Program-made: the position numbers and the translations under genes
Source: Astropecten irregularis
Lineage: Eukaryota; Echinodermata; Asteroidea; Paxillosida; Astropectinidae
NCBI GenBank assembly: GCA_963971285.1
Contig: OZ020258.1
Coordinates: forward strand, 6,530,614-6,594,613
DNA length: 64,000 nucleotides
Reading direction: 5' to 3'
The notes under the pieces: generated by a model
The model's database searches: none
What the model saw: only the letters and a program-made list of their open reading frames with translations
Told to the model about the DNA's origin: nothing
In this document: positions 35,501 through 39,990 of the stretch, piece after piece
Layout of the letters: every line of letters begins with the position of its first letter
Position numbering within the stretch: position 1 is the stretch's first letter

Positions 35501-38500
35501 ATGTTTTCTTGTTTATTTCTTCTGTTGTTAACAGATGAGCAGCTGCCAATGGATGTTGATTTTGTTGTCAGCTTCAAGTTCCGAACGACTCAAAATGCCG
35601 GGGTCCTCCTGTCGGTCACAGCCAAAGACGGCGGACTTGCGCTGGAAATCATCAATAAGGAGGTATATAGAAACCTGTGTAAACAGGAACATGATGAACC
35701 CAAGTTAAGAAGTTCTCATATTGAAACAGTCTGGTCGTCCTTGATCGTTCAAATTTCTCAAAATTGAATTTTAATATATTTCTTGCTCTGATTGTTGGTG
35801 TCAGATTGTCCTGCGTATCCAGAGTGACATCAGCGGCGTGCCTCTCGAGAAGTTCCGGGGGCAGGATGACTTCTCGGCCTGTGATAACCGGTTCCATACG
35901 GTGCACATCGTCCAGCAAGGGAGTGACCTCCGGCTCATTGTCGACGGCGAGGATGACTTTGAGTTCAGCAGCAGCAGCAGCAGCAGTGGAGGCGGAGCTT
36001 CATCGCTCGGTGCAATATCCGTCGGGGGATTCCCTGGTGAGTTTGATCGGAATCATCATCCCATGAGCAAGTAACCCCCCTGGTTTTAATAATAATAATA
36101 ATAATAATAACTGGTATTTATATTACAAAGTGCCTTTTCAAGAAGGGGGCATAGGTGGCAAGTGCTTTAGGCACTCGCCTCTCACCAATGTGGCCCAGGT
36201 TCGAATCCGGCTTGGGTCATATATGAGGAAAGTTGTGCTTTGGTTCTCTCCTATGCTACGAGGGTTTTTCTCCAGGTGATCCGGTTTTCCTCCCTCCACA
36301 AAAATTAAACACTTTCGATCTCAGGCTGTACACCGTGATCATATATGAGTTGATGTGGTTGGCAGCCAAGGGTGCCCATGAAAGCCTGCTACTCGATCAC
36401 GTTGAAGTCGCATCCTTCGCAATTCAGCACCCCAGCTGCCAGTAAGGAAGATTAGCCTCCCAAATTATTATTATTATTATAAGAAGATCAAATCACTGTA
36501 CAGAACGTATAGACAGACAAAAAGACACAGACAGGGGGGGGCAGAGGGTTATCGGAACAAATATGTTTGAAGTCATTTCCTAAAAAATAATGACAGAGGG
36601 AGAATTCCTGATGTTGATGGGGACAGAGTTCCACAGTTTGGGACCATCTATAAAAAATGATCTCTTAAAATCTCCGAAAGATCTTGACCGAGTAGGAATA
36701 GACAGAAGAAGTTTGTCATCAAAAGAACGGAGTACCAATCTGTCTGGTCGATATTATGACGTGAGTAAGTCAGACAAGTAAGCAGGAGAAATACCTTAGA
36801 AGCACTTGTATAGACCATGAGAAGAGGTTTGAAATTACAGACGCTGTTTGATAGGTAGCCAATGAAGTTTAGACATTTTAAAAGGATGCGGCATCCCATC
36901 CTCGGAGCAGTCAACAGAGGAAAAGAGTCGCGCTGCACGATTTTGCAGTTTTTGCAGCCTTGTTTTGGATTTTGGGGGGTTTGATTTTTTTTAGAGAGGA
37001 ACAGTCCTTTAAGATTCTACTTTCTCTTGTTAGCCTCTGAGTTTCCCTCCTCACCTCATCGTGTGCCTAAGCTTCCTGTCCATCAACAACAGATTTTAAT
37101 TAGAAAACAAAGGTTTCCCTATCAGGCTTGATGAGAGTAAGGGTTCGCCATTTCTTTGTGGGGGGTGGGAGTCCGGACTCTGATTTATGTGCTCTAATGA
37201 GCATTAATTATTTTGAGAGGATTCGTTTTAATGATCTGACTTTGATCTGAGCGAGGTATGCCTGAATGATCACACCGATGGCTTATAACGATGGCTTCAT
37301 GCACTGCCTGAATGAAGCTGTAGATGCAGACATGCAATGCATGTGGAAACCAGCCAGCTTCAATTAATGATCAGATTGGGGAAAAAACAACCGCAAATTT
37401 TAGCCGAAACAAATCCTTTTTGACGATCGTCCTTTTCCACAGCACAGCCTGCCTGCCTTTGCCAACTTATTAAAACAGATACTTTCGGCCAGGCGCAGTT
37501 CTAGGGGGGGGGACTGTAACCCCCCAAAAAAGTTTGTCTAGCCCCTCCTAAAAAAATGCAAGTGAAAAAAAAAAAATCTTGAAGTTACTGGATTTTTTTC
37601 TGTTATTAAGCGCCAATTACATTAAAAACGCGTTGTGTGGGCTATAATGTGCATGTTTTTCGACCCCTAATAAGACATAGCAGAAGCGAGTGTTAGAAGA
37701 ACCCAAAATATTGGGTCTTCTAGCCCCCCAAATAAATATTGGCTCTTCTAGCCCCCCCAAAAATTTTGGCTCTAGAACCGTACCTGCTTTGGGCTCTCAG
37801 TCCAACTGCAATGCCTGACATTGTGGTCTTGTGCATCATAGTCAAGACACTATAAAGAATACCGCAGCCGGTTGTGGGGTTTGATCCAGGAGTACAATTT
37901 TTTTTTTAAACGGTGATTGTGTGTTTTAGATAGTATCATACTTAAAGTTGATAGAACAGCTGCAGTGTGTTCATAATTTGATTTGTCATGGAATAAAAAC
38001 AAACCTGTGGAATTTTCAGCTCAATTGATCATTGGAAACATGTAGAAAACAGCAAAATACCATTGCAATTGTTACGCAAAATTGTAAAAGTTAATTGTAA
38101 TTGTGATTATTTTTTACCCTTGAGTCTGCATTTCTTGGGCAAAAAACAAAGCATGAAATTACCTTTAACTTTCATATTAAACCAACATTTTCTGTGATTT
38201 TTATTTCAGGCTTTTAGTGAGGCCAGTAATCACATCTTTAACTTAAATGGGAGGCTTTGGAGAACTGGTCTTCAAGTCAACAGCGCACGCGCACGCACAC
38301 TCAATACAACACGCGCATGCTCACAATTGCGCAAGCATGGTTTGCGGGTGCACTGTTGACTCAAGACCGATTCTCCAAAGTCTCCCATGATTGCTGCCTC
38401 TCGATCTCGGTCATAATGTCATGTTTGTGTTTTTGCTTTTTTGTTTATGTCAGCAGAACCAACATGGAGACACCCTGGCATCCTTCGAAAACCTTTTGCC

Positions 38501-38602
38501 GGTTGCATCCAAGAGTTTAGTATCAACCGGGGGACGCCTTACGACTTCACATCGGCCCTTGAACTTGTAGAAGTCATACCAGACCAATGTCCTATCACCT
38601 AA
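222..38602 (+). CDS. Laminin subunit alpha, C-terminal part (LG3 end, LG4, LG5)
   Basis: This is the 3' end of a laminin alpha chain, a secreted basement-membrane protein whose C-terminal G-like (LG) domains bind cell-surface receptors such as dystroglycan and integrins. Coding exons: 222-404, 1156-1253, 2207-2254, 5613-5772, 33067-33265, 33863-34021, 34709-34862, 35535-35662, 35805-36036 and 38457-38602. All ten join in one frame with GT-AG introns and give 501 residues plus TAA. The order is the second half of LG3, a Ser/Thr/Pro linker, LG4 and LG5, as in laminin alpha chains. Family marks include LYIGS and LTGC in LG3, LYIGGVP and FQGC in LG4, and the Gly-Ala-Tyr-Phe LG4/LG5 junction. The gene starts before the window. 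I cannot say which vertebrate alpha class it resembles most. A receptor gene lies antisense in its largest intron. Confidence 0.93.
571..738 (+). repeat. tRNA-derived SINE, family A
   Basis: The tRNA-like head has box A (TGGCCTAGTGG) and box B (GGTTCGAATCC). The CCTGAGC acceptor 3' strand pairs with GCTCAGT except at one position. A 90 bp tail follows, containing a run of T, GTGCACTCAAAAGCAC and TCGGTGAAGGG. The tail recurs at 14548-14827 and 27341-27436, so this is a dispersed SINE and not a tRNA gene. Confidence 0.75.
922..1056. repeat. Palindromic hairpin element (MITE-like)
   Basis: Arms at about 927-973 and 991-1037 are nearly perfect inverted copies around a 17 bp loop. The element is bounded by GGGGC and GCCCC. 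No coding capacity. Confidence 0.7.
1156..1253 (+). CDS. Laminin alpha exon: end of LG3
   Basis: Acceptor CATGACAG before 1156; donor GTAACT from 1254. It finishes LG3 (KLVGFQLASS, then a GKCG segment that supplies the partner cysteine) and begins the linker. The phases fit both neighbours exactly. Confidence 0.85.
1596..1990. repeat. Dispersed repeat, also at 57985-58085 inverted
   Basis: The segment around GGTGCATCCATCCTGC and TCTGGTACCCGT (about 1630-1700) recurs in reverse orientation at 57985-58085, including the GAATAAGGCCTAT end (1772-1785). The rest of the stretch shows loose inverted symmetry (TAAGGCCTATAGAGCC against TTGTAAAGGCC). Confidence 0.45.
2207..2254 (+). CDS. Laminin alpha exon: LG3-LG4 linker
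   Basis: This 48 bp exon lies between TTGTTTTAG and GTTAGT. It encodes about 16 residues rich in Pro, Ser and Thr, as expected for the flexible linker between LG1-3 and LG4-5 in laminin alpha chains. Frame continuity supports it, but there is no domain signal of its own. Confidence 0.72.
2576..2716. repeat. TIR element starting GGGTCGATTTCAC, copy 1
   Basis: A 140 bp palindromic element whose ends read GGTCGATTTCACAAAGC and the inverse (GGTGAAATCATCCCC). Other copies are at 11332-11475, 13766-13911 and 45637-45783. Confidence 0.65.
2774..3128. repeat. TTAA-type MITE, copy 1
   Basis: Ends AAAGGTAGTATCATACTTTGG and the inverse CCAAAGTATGATATTACCTTT, about 355 bp, no ORF. The same family recurs many times in this window (see the copy at 17216). 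Confidence 0.8.
3303..4808. repeat. TIR element expanded by (GGCTAC)n and internal duplications
   Basis: The outer ends are inverted copies: CTAGGGCCTTTTCCAAACC on the left and GGTTTGGAAAAGGGCCCTAG on the right. Inside, a non-repetitive block of about 160 bp (GTGAATCCATTCTAAAATAA ... GATGACAGAGACGAAGCCGG) occurs complete three times (about 4069-4230, 4297-4505, 4527-4775) and as further partial copies, each separated by GGCTAC arrays. The main array, 3719-4062, has about 57 hexamers. An unexpanded relative is at 47388-47625. Confidence 0.8.
5178..5525. repeat. TTAA-type MITE, copy 2
   Basis: The left end follows ATTAAAGG and the right end is ACCAAAGTATGATATTACC before TTTAAA. It lies about 90 bp upstream of the laminin LG4 exon. 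Confidence 0.8.
5613..5772 (+). CDS. Laminin alpha exon: linker end and start of LG4
   Basis: Acceptor GGTTTTCAG; donor GTAAGT from 5773. It encodes a Gly/Glu/Thr-rich linker and then the LG4 start, with a conserved Cys (SPTDC), an RFGLAPDSHIQL strand and FGK before the splice. It is followed by the 27.3 kb intron that holds the receptor gene. Confidence 0.88.
5818..5985. repeat. MITE end fragment and GGAGGCCACGGAGGCC repeat
   Basis: A 20 bp stump of the TTAA-type MITE (AAAGGTAGTATCATAC) is followed by a 145 bp segment that recurs at 56663-56810, with the same CCAATGGAAG and CTTGCAATGGAAAAGTG blocks. Confidence 0.5.
6014..6240 (-). repeat. tRNA-derived SINE, family C (with a partial inverted copy)
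   Basis: On the minus strand the head reads like a tRNA (GGCTGATGGCTCAG, then CGGTTCGTATCCCGCTCCAGTC), followed by a tail matching TTTCACTTTTCAATGAC. At 6188-6240 a second tail and box B lie in plus orientation, giving an inverted pair. Confidence 0.65.
7246..7490. repeat. Palindromic element CCAATTTCATAGAGC-type, copy 1
   Basis: An element of about 240 bp with inverted ends (CTAATTTCATAGAGC and GTGAAATAGGCC), internal TGCTTAGCACAAAATG and TTGATATTCATGG blocks. Copies at 31600, 34294, 46247, 46908, 49872, 55356, 56236 and 63648. Confidence 0.7.
8516..8700. repeat. Diverged fragment of the TTAA-type MITE (variant interior)
   Basis: Contains GATTTGTCATGGAATAAAAA and the CAATTGCAATTGTTACG block that also occur inside the variant copies at 15738-16076, 37928-38167 and 62612-63035. 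Confidence 0.5.
8704..9544. repeat. TIR element with four tandem units carrying paired CRE-like sites
   Basis: Perfect 12 bp inverted ends AGCTGTTCCGAC (8704-8715) and GTCGGAACAGCT (9533-9544). The left end also forms an 11 bp-stem hairpin (8707-8733). Four internal units of about 140 bp begin with GCAGCATATCTCGAGAAC-like sequence (8966, 9107, 9249, 9386). Each ends with two TGACGTCA-like octamers spaced 11 bp apart (9064/9075, 9204/9215, 9346/9357, 9487/9498). Confidence 0.75.
9556..9727. repeat. Half copy of the TTAA-type MITE
   Basis: Only the right half is recognisable: GATAAATACAACATTTCAG, ACCATCTTCATACCCTGAAAG, then a diverged end CAATCCTGTACTGTACCTTTAA. Confidence 0.6.
11332..11475. 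repeat. TIR element GGGTCGATTTCAC-type, copy 2
   Basis: Ends GGGGTCGATTTCACGAAGC and GTGAATCGACCCC, with internal CGATCGATCGTAACTC and a block matching AGGATAACCCATCGTATCCT. Confidence 0.7.
11584..11963. repeat. TTAA-type MITE, copy 3
   Basis: Bounded by TTAA on both sides (11584-11587 and 11960-11963), with a short internal duplication (ATCGTACGTTGGTAGCATACC) near the left end. Confidence 0.8.
12953..13145. repeat. Retroelement-like fragment with AGATCC hairpin
   Basis: Shares with 22614-22800 the blocks ACTTGCATATTCTTGTCCTC, GATCCTGCTAGGATC, GTCAGGCCCT and CAGTTTATTACTTG. Short parts recur at 16908-16950, 33691-33730 and 50546-50575. See the finding on hammerhead-like hairpins. Confidence 0.5.
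13766..13911. repeat. TIR element GGGTCGATTTCAC-type, copy 3
   Basis: Begins GGGGTCGATTTCACCAAACTC and ends with the diverged inverse TTTGTGAAAAAGACCCCC. Confidence 0.65.
14548..14827. repeat. Palindromic pair of family A SINEs
   Basis: Two 117 bp arms (14548-14664 minus, 14711-14827 plus) are inverted copies with only two mismatches that I can see, around a 46 bp spacer. Each arm runs from the tRNA T-arm (GGTTCGAATCC) through the SINE tail to TTTGCATAT. Confidence 0.85.
15530..15650. repeat. TIR element GGCCTGTTTGTTTAA-type
   Basis: Ends GGCCTGTTTGTTTAAGGC and GCATTAAACAAACAGGC, with GGATCC-rich interior. A second copy lies at 60451-60568. Confidence 0.7.
15738..16076. repeat. TTAA-type MITE, variant copy
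   Basis: The left part has the variant interior (GTTGATAGAACAGCTGCAG, GATTTGTCATG). The right part is the standard end ACCAAAGTATGATACTACC before TTTAA. Confidence 0.65.
16251..16385. repeat. TIR element GGCTGTGTCCCAATTCTCTGG-type
   Basis: Ends GGGCTGTGTCCCAATTCTC and the inverse GAGAATTTGGACATGGCC, flanked by TA on both sides. It sits inside a second inverted-repeat element (ACCACACATGGTTTTTCCTG ... CACCACAGTGTGGTTTGTGT, about 16188-16425). Related fragments are at 20826-20940 and 49777-49815. Confidence 0.6.
16958..17205 (+). repeat. 3' end of a non-LTR retrotransposon (fragment)
   Basis: One frame encodes RYGQRAFAKAAPVIWNKLPA-like residues, broken by a stop. This is the typical C-terminus of a CR1/Jockey-type reverse transcriptase protein. 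It is followed by GCGCAATATAAATCT and a TTA-repeat tail. A minus-strand relative is at 25068-25340. Confidence 0.7.
17216..17581. repeat. TTAA-type MITE, reference copy
   Basis: Clear TTAA on both sides, with ends AAAGGTAGTATCATACTTTGG and CCAAAGTATGATATTACCTTT (more than 20 bp inverted). The interior is non-coding and also partly symmetrical (TTGATCTTTTAAAAGATCAA near the middle). The TTAA target suggests mobilisation by a piggyBac-type transposase encoded elsewhere. Confidence 0.85.
18654..20114 (-). CDS. htr1a-like: Serotonin receptor, 5-HT1/5-HT1A-like GPCR (intronless)
   Basis: Complete single-exon ORF of 486 residues for a class A aminergic GPCR. Visible landmarks: two N-glycosylation sequons (N6, N21), N54 in TM1, D82 in TM2, C109 and C183 for the extracellular disulfide, the amine-binding D116 in a DVLCC context, DRY at 133-135, S195/T196/A199 and P203 in TM5, CWLP at 375-378 in TM6, and NPILY at 413-417. 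The TM3-DRYWAIT region, the STFGAF TM5 and the KTL...CWLPFFIAALVLPFC TM6 closely follow vertebrate 5-HT1A, which is also intronless and couples to Gi/o. The third loop is long and basic with Ser-Pro sites (about 214-357). C434 is a candidate palmitoylation site. The tail is longer than I expect for 5-HT1A and ends in ESSL, a class I PDZ-type end. It lies antisense in a laminin alpha intron. Confidence 0.92.
   Translation of the reverse strand: MRMDDNTTEKLYSVQTAVSQNVSSSMSDIVDFMAREWILVIGLSLMIVCVIFGNILTLTAIAKHRPLKTPPVYLIASLAVADLMVGLMVMPLSLSYELTVQWKLGVALCDLWVFLDVLCCTASILNLCVIALDRYWAITKPLEYKPKRTSRRMLTMIIVVWVISLVISTIPLFLMQSEDPHICRISQDLAYTIVSTFGAFFIPMTIMMVVYARIFVEARKRIHGRASAFSTPLGSTSEMSDQRWADDLSTRISSFLRKVYKSEPVIAEAEGPYIKLRSPTRVGKQRRKSSPNIITNKDLLPQSPRRTFSAQNTPSQGRSGYLSKCPSQVSSSQCLKMPCSPLIRKRLMQRRQLAAAREQKAVKTLAIVTGTFLICWLPFFIAALVLPFCPQCDLPAFWKSLFLWLGYFNSMINPILYTKFNKDFKDAFSKLLHCSKRQPTIINNPSKKLTHRCEGHQHRPTVKDFISNGAYRENIKTNKKSKESSL
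22080..22255 (+). repeat. 3' end of a CR1/L2-like retrotransposon
   Basis: One frame reads WNSVPIDIRNALTF, a common reverse-transcriptase C-terminus, followed by TACAGCACTTTGATC, TTTATAAATACCC and a short TTA tail. Confidence 0.6.
22430..22810. repeat. Retroelement-like segment with two hairpin motifs
   Basis: Contains TTTGATAAAGGCTAGC...GCAGCCGAAACATC at 22441-22475 and AAAGATCCTGCTAGGATG at 22675-22692, with blocks shared with 12953-13145 and 32900-32980. It could be an LTR-like terminal region of a Penelope-type element. See finding. Confidence 0.4.
22866..22951 (+). repeat. CR1/L2-like retrotransposon tail
   Basis: TTTGTACAGCGCTTTGATC, AAAGGCGCTTTATAAATGCC and a (TTA)n end: the 3' terminus of a non-LTR element with microsatellite tail. 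Confidence 0.7.
23502..23877. repeat. TTAA-type MITE, variant copy
   Basis: The left half is standard (GGTACTATCATACTTTGGTAG). The right half has the variant interior (CCATGACAAATCAAATTATG, TGTTCTATCAACTTTAATAA) and ends in ATAATACTACCTTTAA. Confidence 0.7.
24104..24440. repeat. TTAA-type MITE, copy in reverse orientation
   Basis: TTAAAGGTAGTATCATAC on the left and ACCAAAGTATGATACAACC then TTTAA on the right. The interior runs opposite to the 17216 copy. Confidence 0.8.
25068..25340 (-). repeat. 3' end of a non-LTR retrotransposon, minus strand
   Basis: The minus strand encodes TIRYGQRAFAKAAPAIWNKL, then RQITSLDSFKRKLKSHLLL, the C-terminal signature of CR1/Jockey-type reverse-transcriptase proteins. 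It is continuous with the tandem array that follows. Confidence 0.75.
25253..26275. repeat. Tandem array of 11 units of 92 bp
   Basis: The motif CTGACCATAG recurs at 25291, 25383, 25475, 25567, 25659, 25751, 25843, 25935, 26027, 26119 and 26211, an exact 92 bp period. The unit comes from the retrotransposon 3' coding region next to it (YGQRAFAKAAPAIW part). 92 is not a multiple of 3, so the array is non-coding. Units differ only at a few sites (GTATGAG or GTATAAG; ATTCC or TTTCA). Confidence 0.95.
26517..26665. repeat. TIR element GGGCTGAATTTCACAAAGC-type
   Basis: A 150 bp element with AAGTTGTCGGTATCACTATA and TCACACTTAAGATCA blocks. A second copy is at 56481-56633, and the start of a third is cut by the window end at 63956-64000. 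Confidence 0.6.
27341..27436 (-). repeat. tRNA-derived SINE, family A, truncated
   Basis: The minus strand has box B and T-arm (GGTTCGAATCCCACC), GAGCCAGTGCATG and the tail. The 5' half of the tRNA head is missing. Confidence 0.7.
27573..27926. repeat. TTAA-type MITE
   Basis: Left end TTAAAGGTACTATCATACTT; right end diverged (AACAAAGTATGAAATTACTT then TTAA). Confidence 0.75.
29468..29530. repeat. (GTT)n microsatellite
   Basis: About 20 trinucleotide units, mostly GTT with some ATT. Confidence 0.9.
29595..29872 (+). repeat. tRNA-derived SINE, family B, copy 1
   Basis: Head GGGCATAGGTGGC ... GGGTTCGATCCCGGC with A and B boxes, then a tail of about 200 bp (GTTCTCCGGTTTTCCTCCCT, TCGTGATCATATATGGG). 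Other copies at 36145-36480 and 48591-48937. Confidence 0.75.
30143..30447. repeat. TIR element TAAGGCCGAA-type
   Basis: Ends TAAGGCCGAACC and TTCGGCCTTA with A- and T-rich inner flanks. Single copy here, non-coding. Confidence 0.6.
30592..31313. repeat. Two TTAA-type MITEs joined end to end
   Basis: The first copy ends ACTACCTTTAAAGG and the second begins in the same TTTAAAGG (about 30950), so the two share one TTAA. The second is in the opposite internal orientation. Confidence 0.8.
31600..31843. repeat. Palindromic element CCAATTTCATAGAGC-type, copy 2
   Basis: Well-preserved copy: GGGGCCAAATTCATAGAGC to CTATGAAATTGGCACC, with TGTTGCGTTTCACTTGTGA inside. Confidence 0.75.
31924..32296. mobile_element. 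hAT-like non-autonomous element with 8 bp target duplication
   Basis: The element 31932-32288 has ends TAAGGTGACCATA and TGGTCACCTTA. It is flanked by CTCTAAGG and CTCTAAAG, an 8 bp direct repeat with one mismatch, as expected for hAT insertion. The interior (357 bp in all) has no transposase ORF. Confidence 0.7.
32338..32490 (+). repeat. tRNA-derived SINE, family C
   Basis: Box B region GGAGGTCGCTGGTTCGAATC and tail TTTGTTCACATTTCAATGAC. The 5' head is diverged. Confidence 0.6.
32707..32856. repeat. GC-rich palindromic MITE, copy 1
   Basis: Ends TGGGAGACTTTGGAGAACC and its inverse (GGTTCTTCAAAGTCTCCCA). The centre is alternating GC/AC (GCGCACGC). Copies at 38248, 44389, 53526 and 57694. 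Confidence 0.75.
33067..33265 (+). CDS. Laminin alpha exon: LG4 core
   Basis: Acceptor GACATGCAG; donor GTGAGT from 33266. Diagnostic LG strands are visible: FSVQVELRT, NGLIFYLGSEDN, IHLKRGYVSFAF and DDGNWHF. The two bases left by the previous exon plus the first A restore a Val codon, so the 27 kb intron is spliced in frame. Confidence 0.93.
33863..34021 (+). CDS. Laminin alpha exon: LG4, LYIGGVP segment
   Basis: This phase 0/0 exon (53 codons) has acceptor CATCTCCAG and donor GTAAGC. It continues the LG4 strand after WHF with IKVLKNRKTISLTLD and contains LYIGGVP, a hallmark of LG folds. Confidence 0.93.
34294..34536. repeat. Palindromic element CCAATTTCATAGAGC-type, copy 3
   Basis: GGCCAAATTTCATAGAGCTGC to GCTCTATGGAATTGACCCC, inside a laminin intron. 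Confidence 0.7.
34709..34862 (+). CDS. Laminin alpha exon: end of LG4 and start of LG5
   Basis: Acceptor CACCCTAG; donor GTAGGT from 34863. It has the SFQGCIRKIMVN motif with the conserved Cys, a TPCF segment with the disulfide partner, then GAYFQGKGYAIL, the usual LG4-LG5 transition. Confidence 0.93.
34937..35140 (-). repeat. tRNA-derived SINE, family C
   Basis: Minus-strand box B GGTTCAAATCCCGCTCAAG and tail. Diverged. Confidence 0.6.
35149..35474. repeat. TTAA-type MITE
   Basis: Between laminin LG5 exons: TTAAAGGTTATTTCATACTT on the left, ACCAAAGTATGATAATACC then TTAA on the right. Confidence 0.75.
35535..35662 (+). CDS. Laminin alpha exon: LG5 first strands
   Basis: Acceptor TTGTTAACAG; donor GTATAT. 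It encodes VDFVVSFKFRTTQNAGVLL followed by GGLALEIINKE, the strand order of an LG N-terminal half. Confidence 0.9.
35805..36036 (+). CDS. Laminin alpha exon: LG5 core with a serine run
   Basis: Acceptor TTGGTGTCAG; donor GTGAGT from 36037. It includes ACDNRFHTVHIVQQGSDLRL (the W/H strand and DG loop region) and ends at ISVGGFP, where LG folds normally have the LYLGGLP strand. A run of seven Ser codons (six AGC and one AGT, 35967-35987) followed by Gly/Ala/Ser lengthens the loop before that strand. Confidence 0.9.
36145..36480 (+). repeat. tRNA-derived SINE, family B, copy 2
   Basis: Complete copy from GGGGGCATAGGTGGC through GGTTCGAATCCGGC to CCTCCCAAATTATTATTATT, showing that the family ends in a (TTA)n tail, like the CR1/L2-like elements here. 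Confidence 0.8.
37928..38167. repeat. TTAA-type MITE, deleted variant
   Basis: AGTATCATACTTAAAGTTGATAGAACAGC on the left is the variant interior fused to a shortened left end. The right end is AAAGCATGAAATTACC then TTTAA. Confidence 0.6.
38248..38389. repeat. GC-rich palindromic MITE, copy 2
   Basis: TGGGAGGCTTTGGAGAACTGG to TTCTCCAAAGTCTCCCATG, 60 bp upstream of the last laminin exon. Confidence 0.75.
38457..38602 (+). CDS. Laminin alpha terminal exon: end of LG5
   Basis: Encodes ILRKPFAGCIQEFSINRG with the conserved LG5 Cys, then a C-terminus ending DQCPIT and TAA at 38600-38602. Two acceptors lie in tandem (CAGCAG, 38451-38456). The exon may start at 38454 or 38457, both in frame, differing by one codon. 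Confidence 0.9.
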
Positions 38603-39990
38603 TGTGAGAAGCCTTGAGGATGTATCAGTAGGGAATTTTAAAAAAGAAACAAACTTTGGCTGTCAAAGTTTTTATAGTCAACTCAGTTATTGGTGCTATG
38701 TCTGAAATATGGTTGGTCAGCTGCTTTTATTAATATTTTTGGTTTGGACCAATGAAATTGTATTTTGTTTTATCAAGTAAAACACCAATAGAACGTAACG
38801 TTGTATTTCTTGTGTTTCATATCGGTTTATTATTAATCAAACAGTGCTATTGATTTTTTTTTTTTTTTATAAAAGTCTAATGATTGCAAAATATATCAAG
38901 ATGTGGACTTAAGAAACAAATGTGGGCGGGGCATCCAGAATAATTGGGGGAGGGTTGCCTTGTTGCATTGGATAAATAGAGGTTTATTTCTATTTTATTA
39001 TCAAATGCATTTGACTTTCAGATACGAAATCTTTCAAGTACTTTCATAAATTGTCATGTTTTGTTTTTCTTTTGTTTTTGTTTTTCTTTTGTTTTTTGTT
39101 TTTCTTTTGTTTTTGCAAAAGTATCAATTAAGTGTGATTTGAAAAGAAATTATTATCTATGATAATTGTATCAAAATGTATGTAGTTTGTTCTTGAACAA
39201 AAATATATGTTTTTAATCAGATGTAGCTTTGGAGCAATTTGTGTACCAGAATTATATACATGTAATTATGTAGATTGTATTTAAACAAAAATACAGAACT
39301 GATTATTAGATGATTTGAAATAAAAACGAAAAGGAATCCAAACTATTTATTGTTTCCTAAATTTTGGAATCTGGAATATTAATATAACTACTTTGGTCTG
39401 CATTACATCAGCATTAATTTTACAAGAAAGGTCCTATGGGGGACTTTTTTGTCTTTCAGAAAGAGAAAAAGAAATTTTCGTTTATTCTTCTGTCGTCCTG
39501 TCTTCATTATTTTGTTTTTAAAAGTTTTTCCCATAACCCACCACCACTGGCACAGTGTATTTATTATGACCAAAAACAAAATATCAATTATAGTTTCTTA
39601 AATTCTTACTTTTAGTAGATTTTACAGTTGTGAATTTTGTATTTATCATTGAATTTATCAAATTAAATATTCTCATGAAGAGAATCACAGTATTATTTTT
39701 TATTTTCACATAATTTTCTATTTTCAATAGAAAATGTTATCAATTATTATGTCATGCCACAATTGTGAGTTCAGCAATTTGAAAATCAATAAATTTTCAC
39801 TTGAAGTTTGAATTTGTTGTCCTGATCATTTCTTTGGGAATTTAAAGCTGTTTCAAAATAGGATTGAAATACTAGAAACAAAGTAATTAATAGATTTTCT
39901 TTTAAACTATGAGCGTTATATGAAAATGTCCTTGTTTGAATTCCAATTGTTACTGCAGTTATTTATGAGTGTGAAAAACCAGTAATAAAG
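38603..39990 (+). other. Laminin alpha 3' UTR and likely poly(A) signals
   Basis: This AT-rich stretch without coding features follows the laminin stop. Canonical AATAAA hexamers occur at 39319-39324, 39788-39793 and 39984-39989, any of which could end the transcript. A short T-rich minisatellite lies at about 39056-39117. The UTR extent is inferred. Confidence 0.45.

Larger units (their letters stand above)
36037..38453 (+). other. Last laminin alpha intron
   Basis: Holds a family B SINE, a retroelement-like block (about 36580-36965: CACAGTTTGGGACCATCT, then GCCAATGAAGTTTAGAC), a MITE-like segment with GGCTCTAGAACC/GTTCTAG ends (about 37495-37790), a MITE fragment at 37928-38167 and a GC-rich palindromic MITE. 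No further exon seen. Confidence 0.55.
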
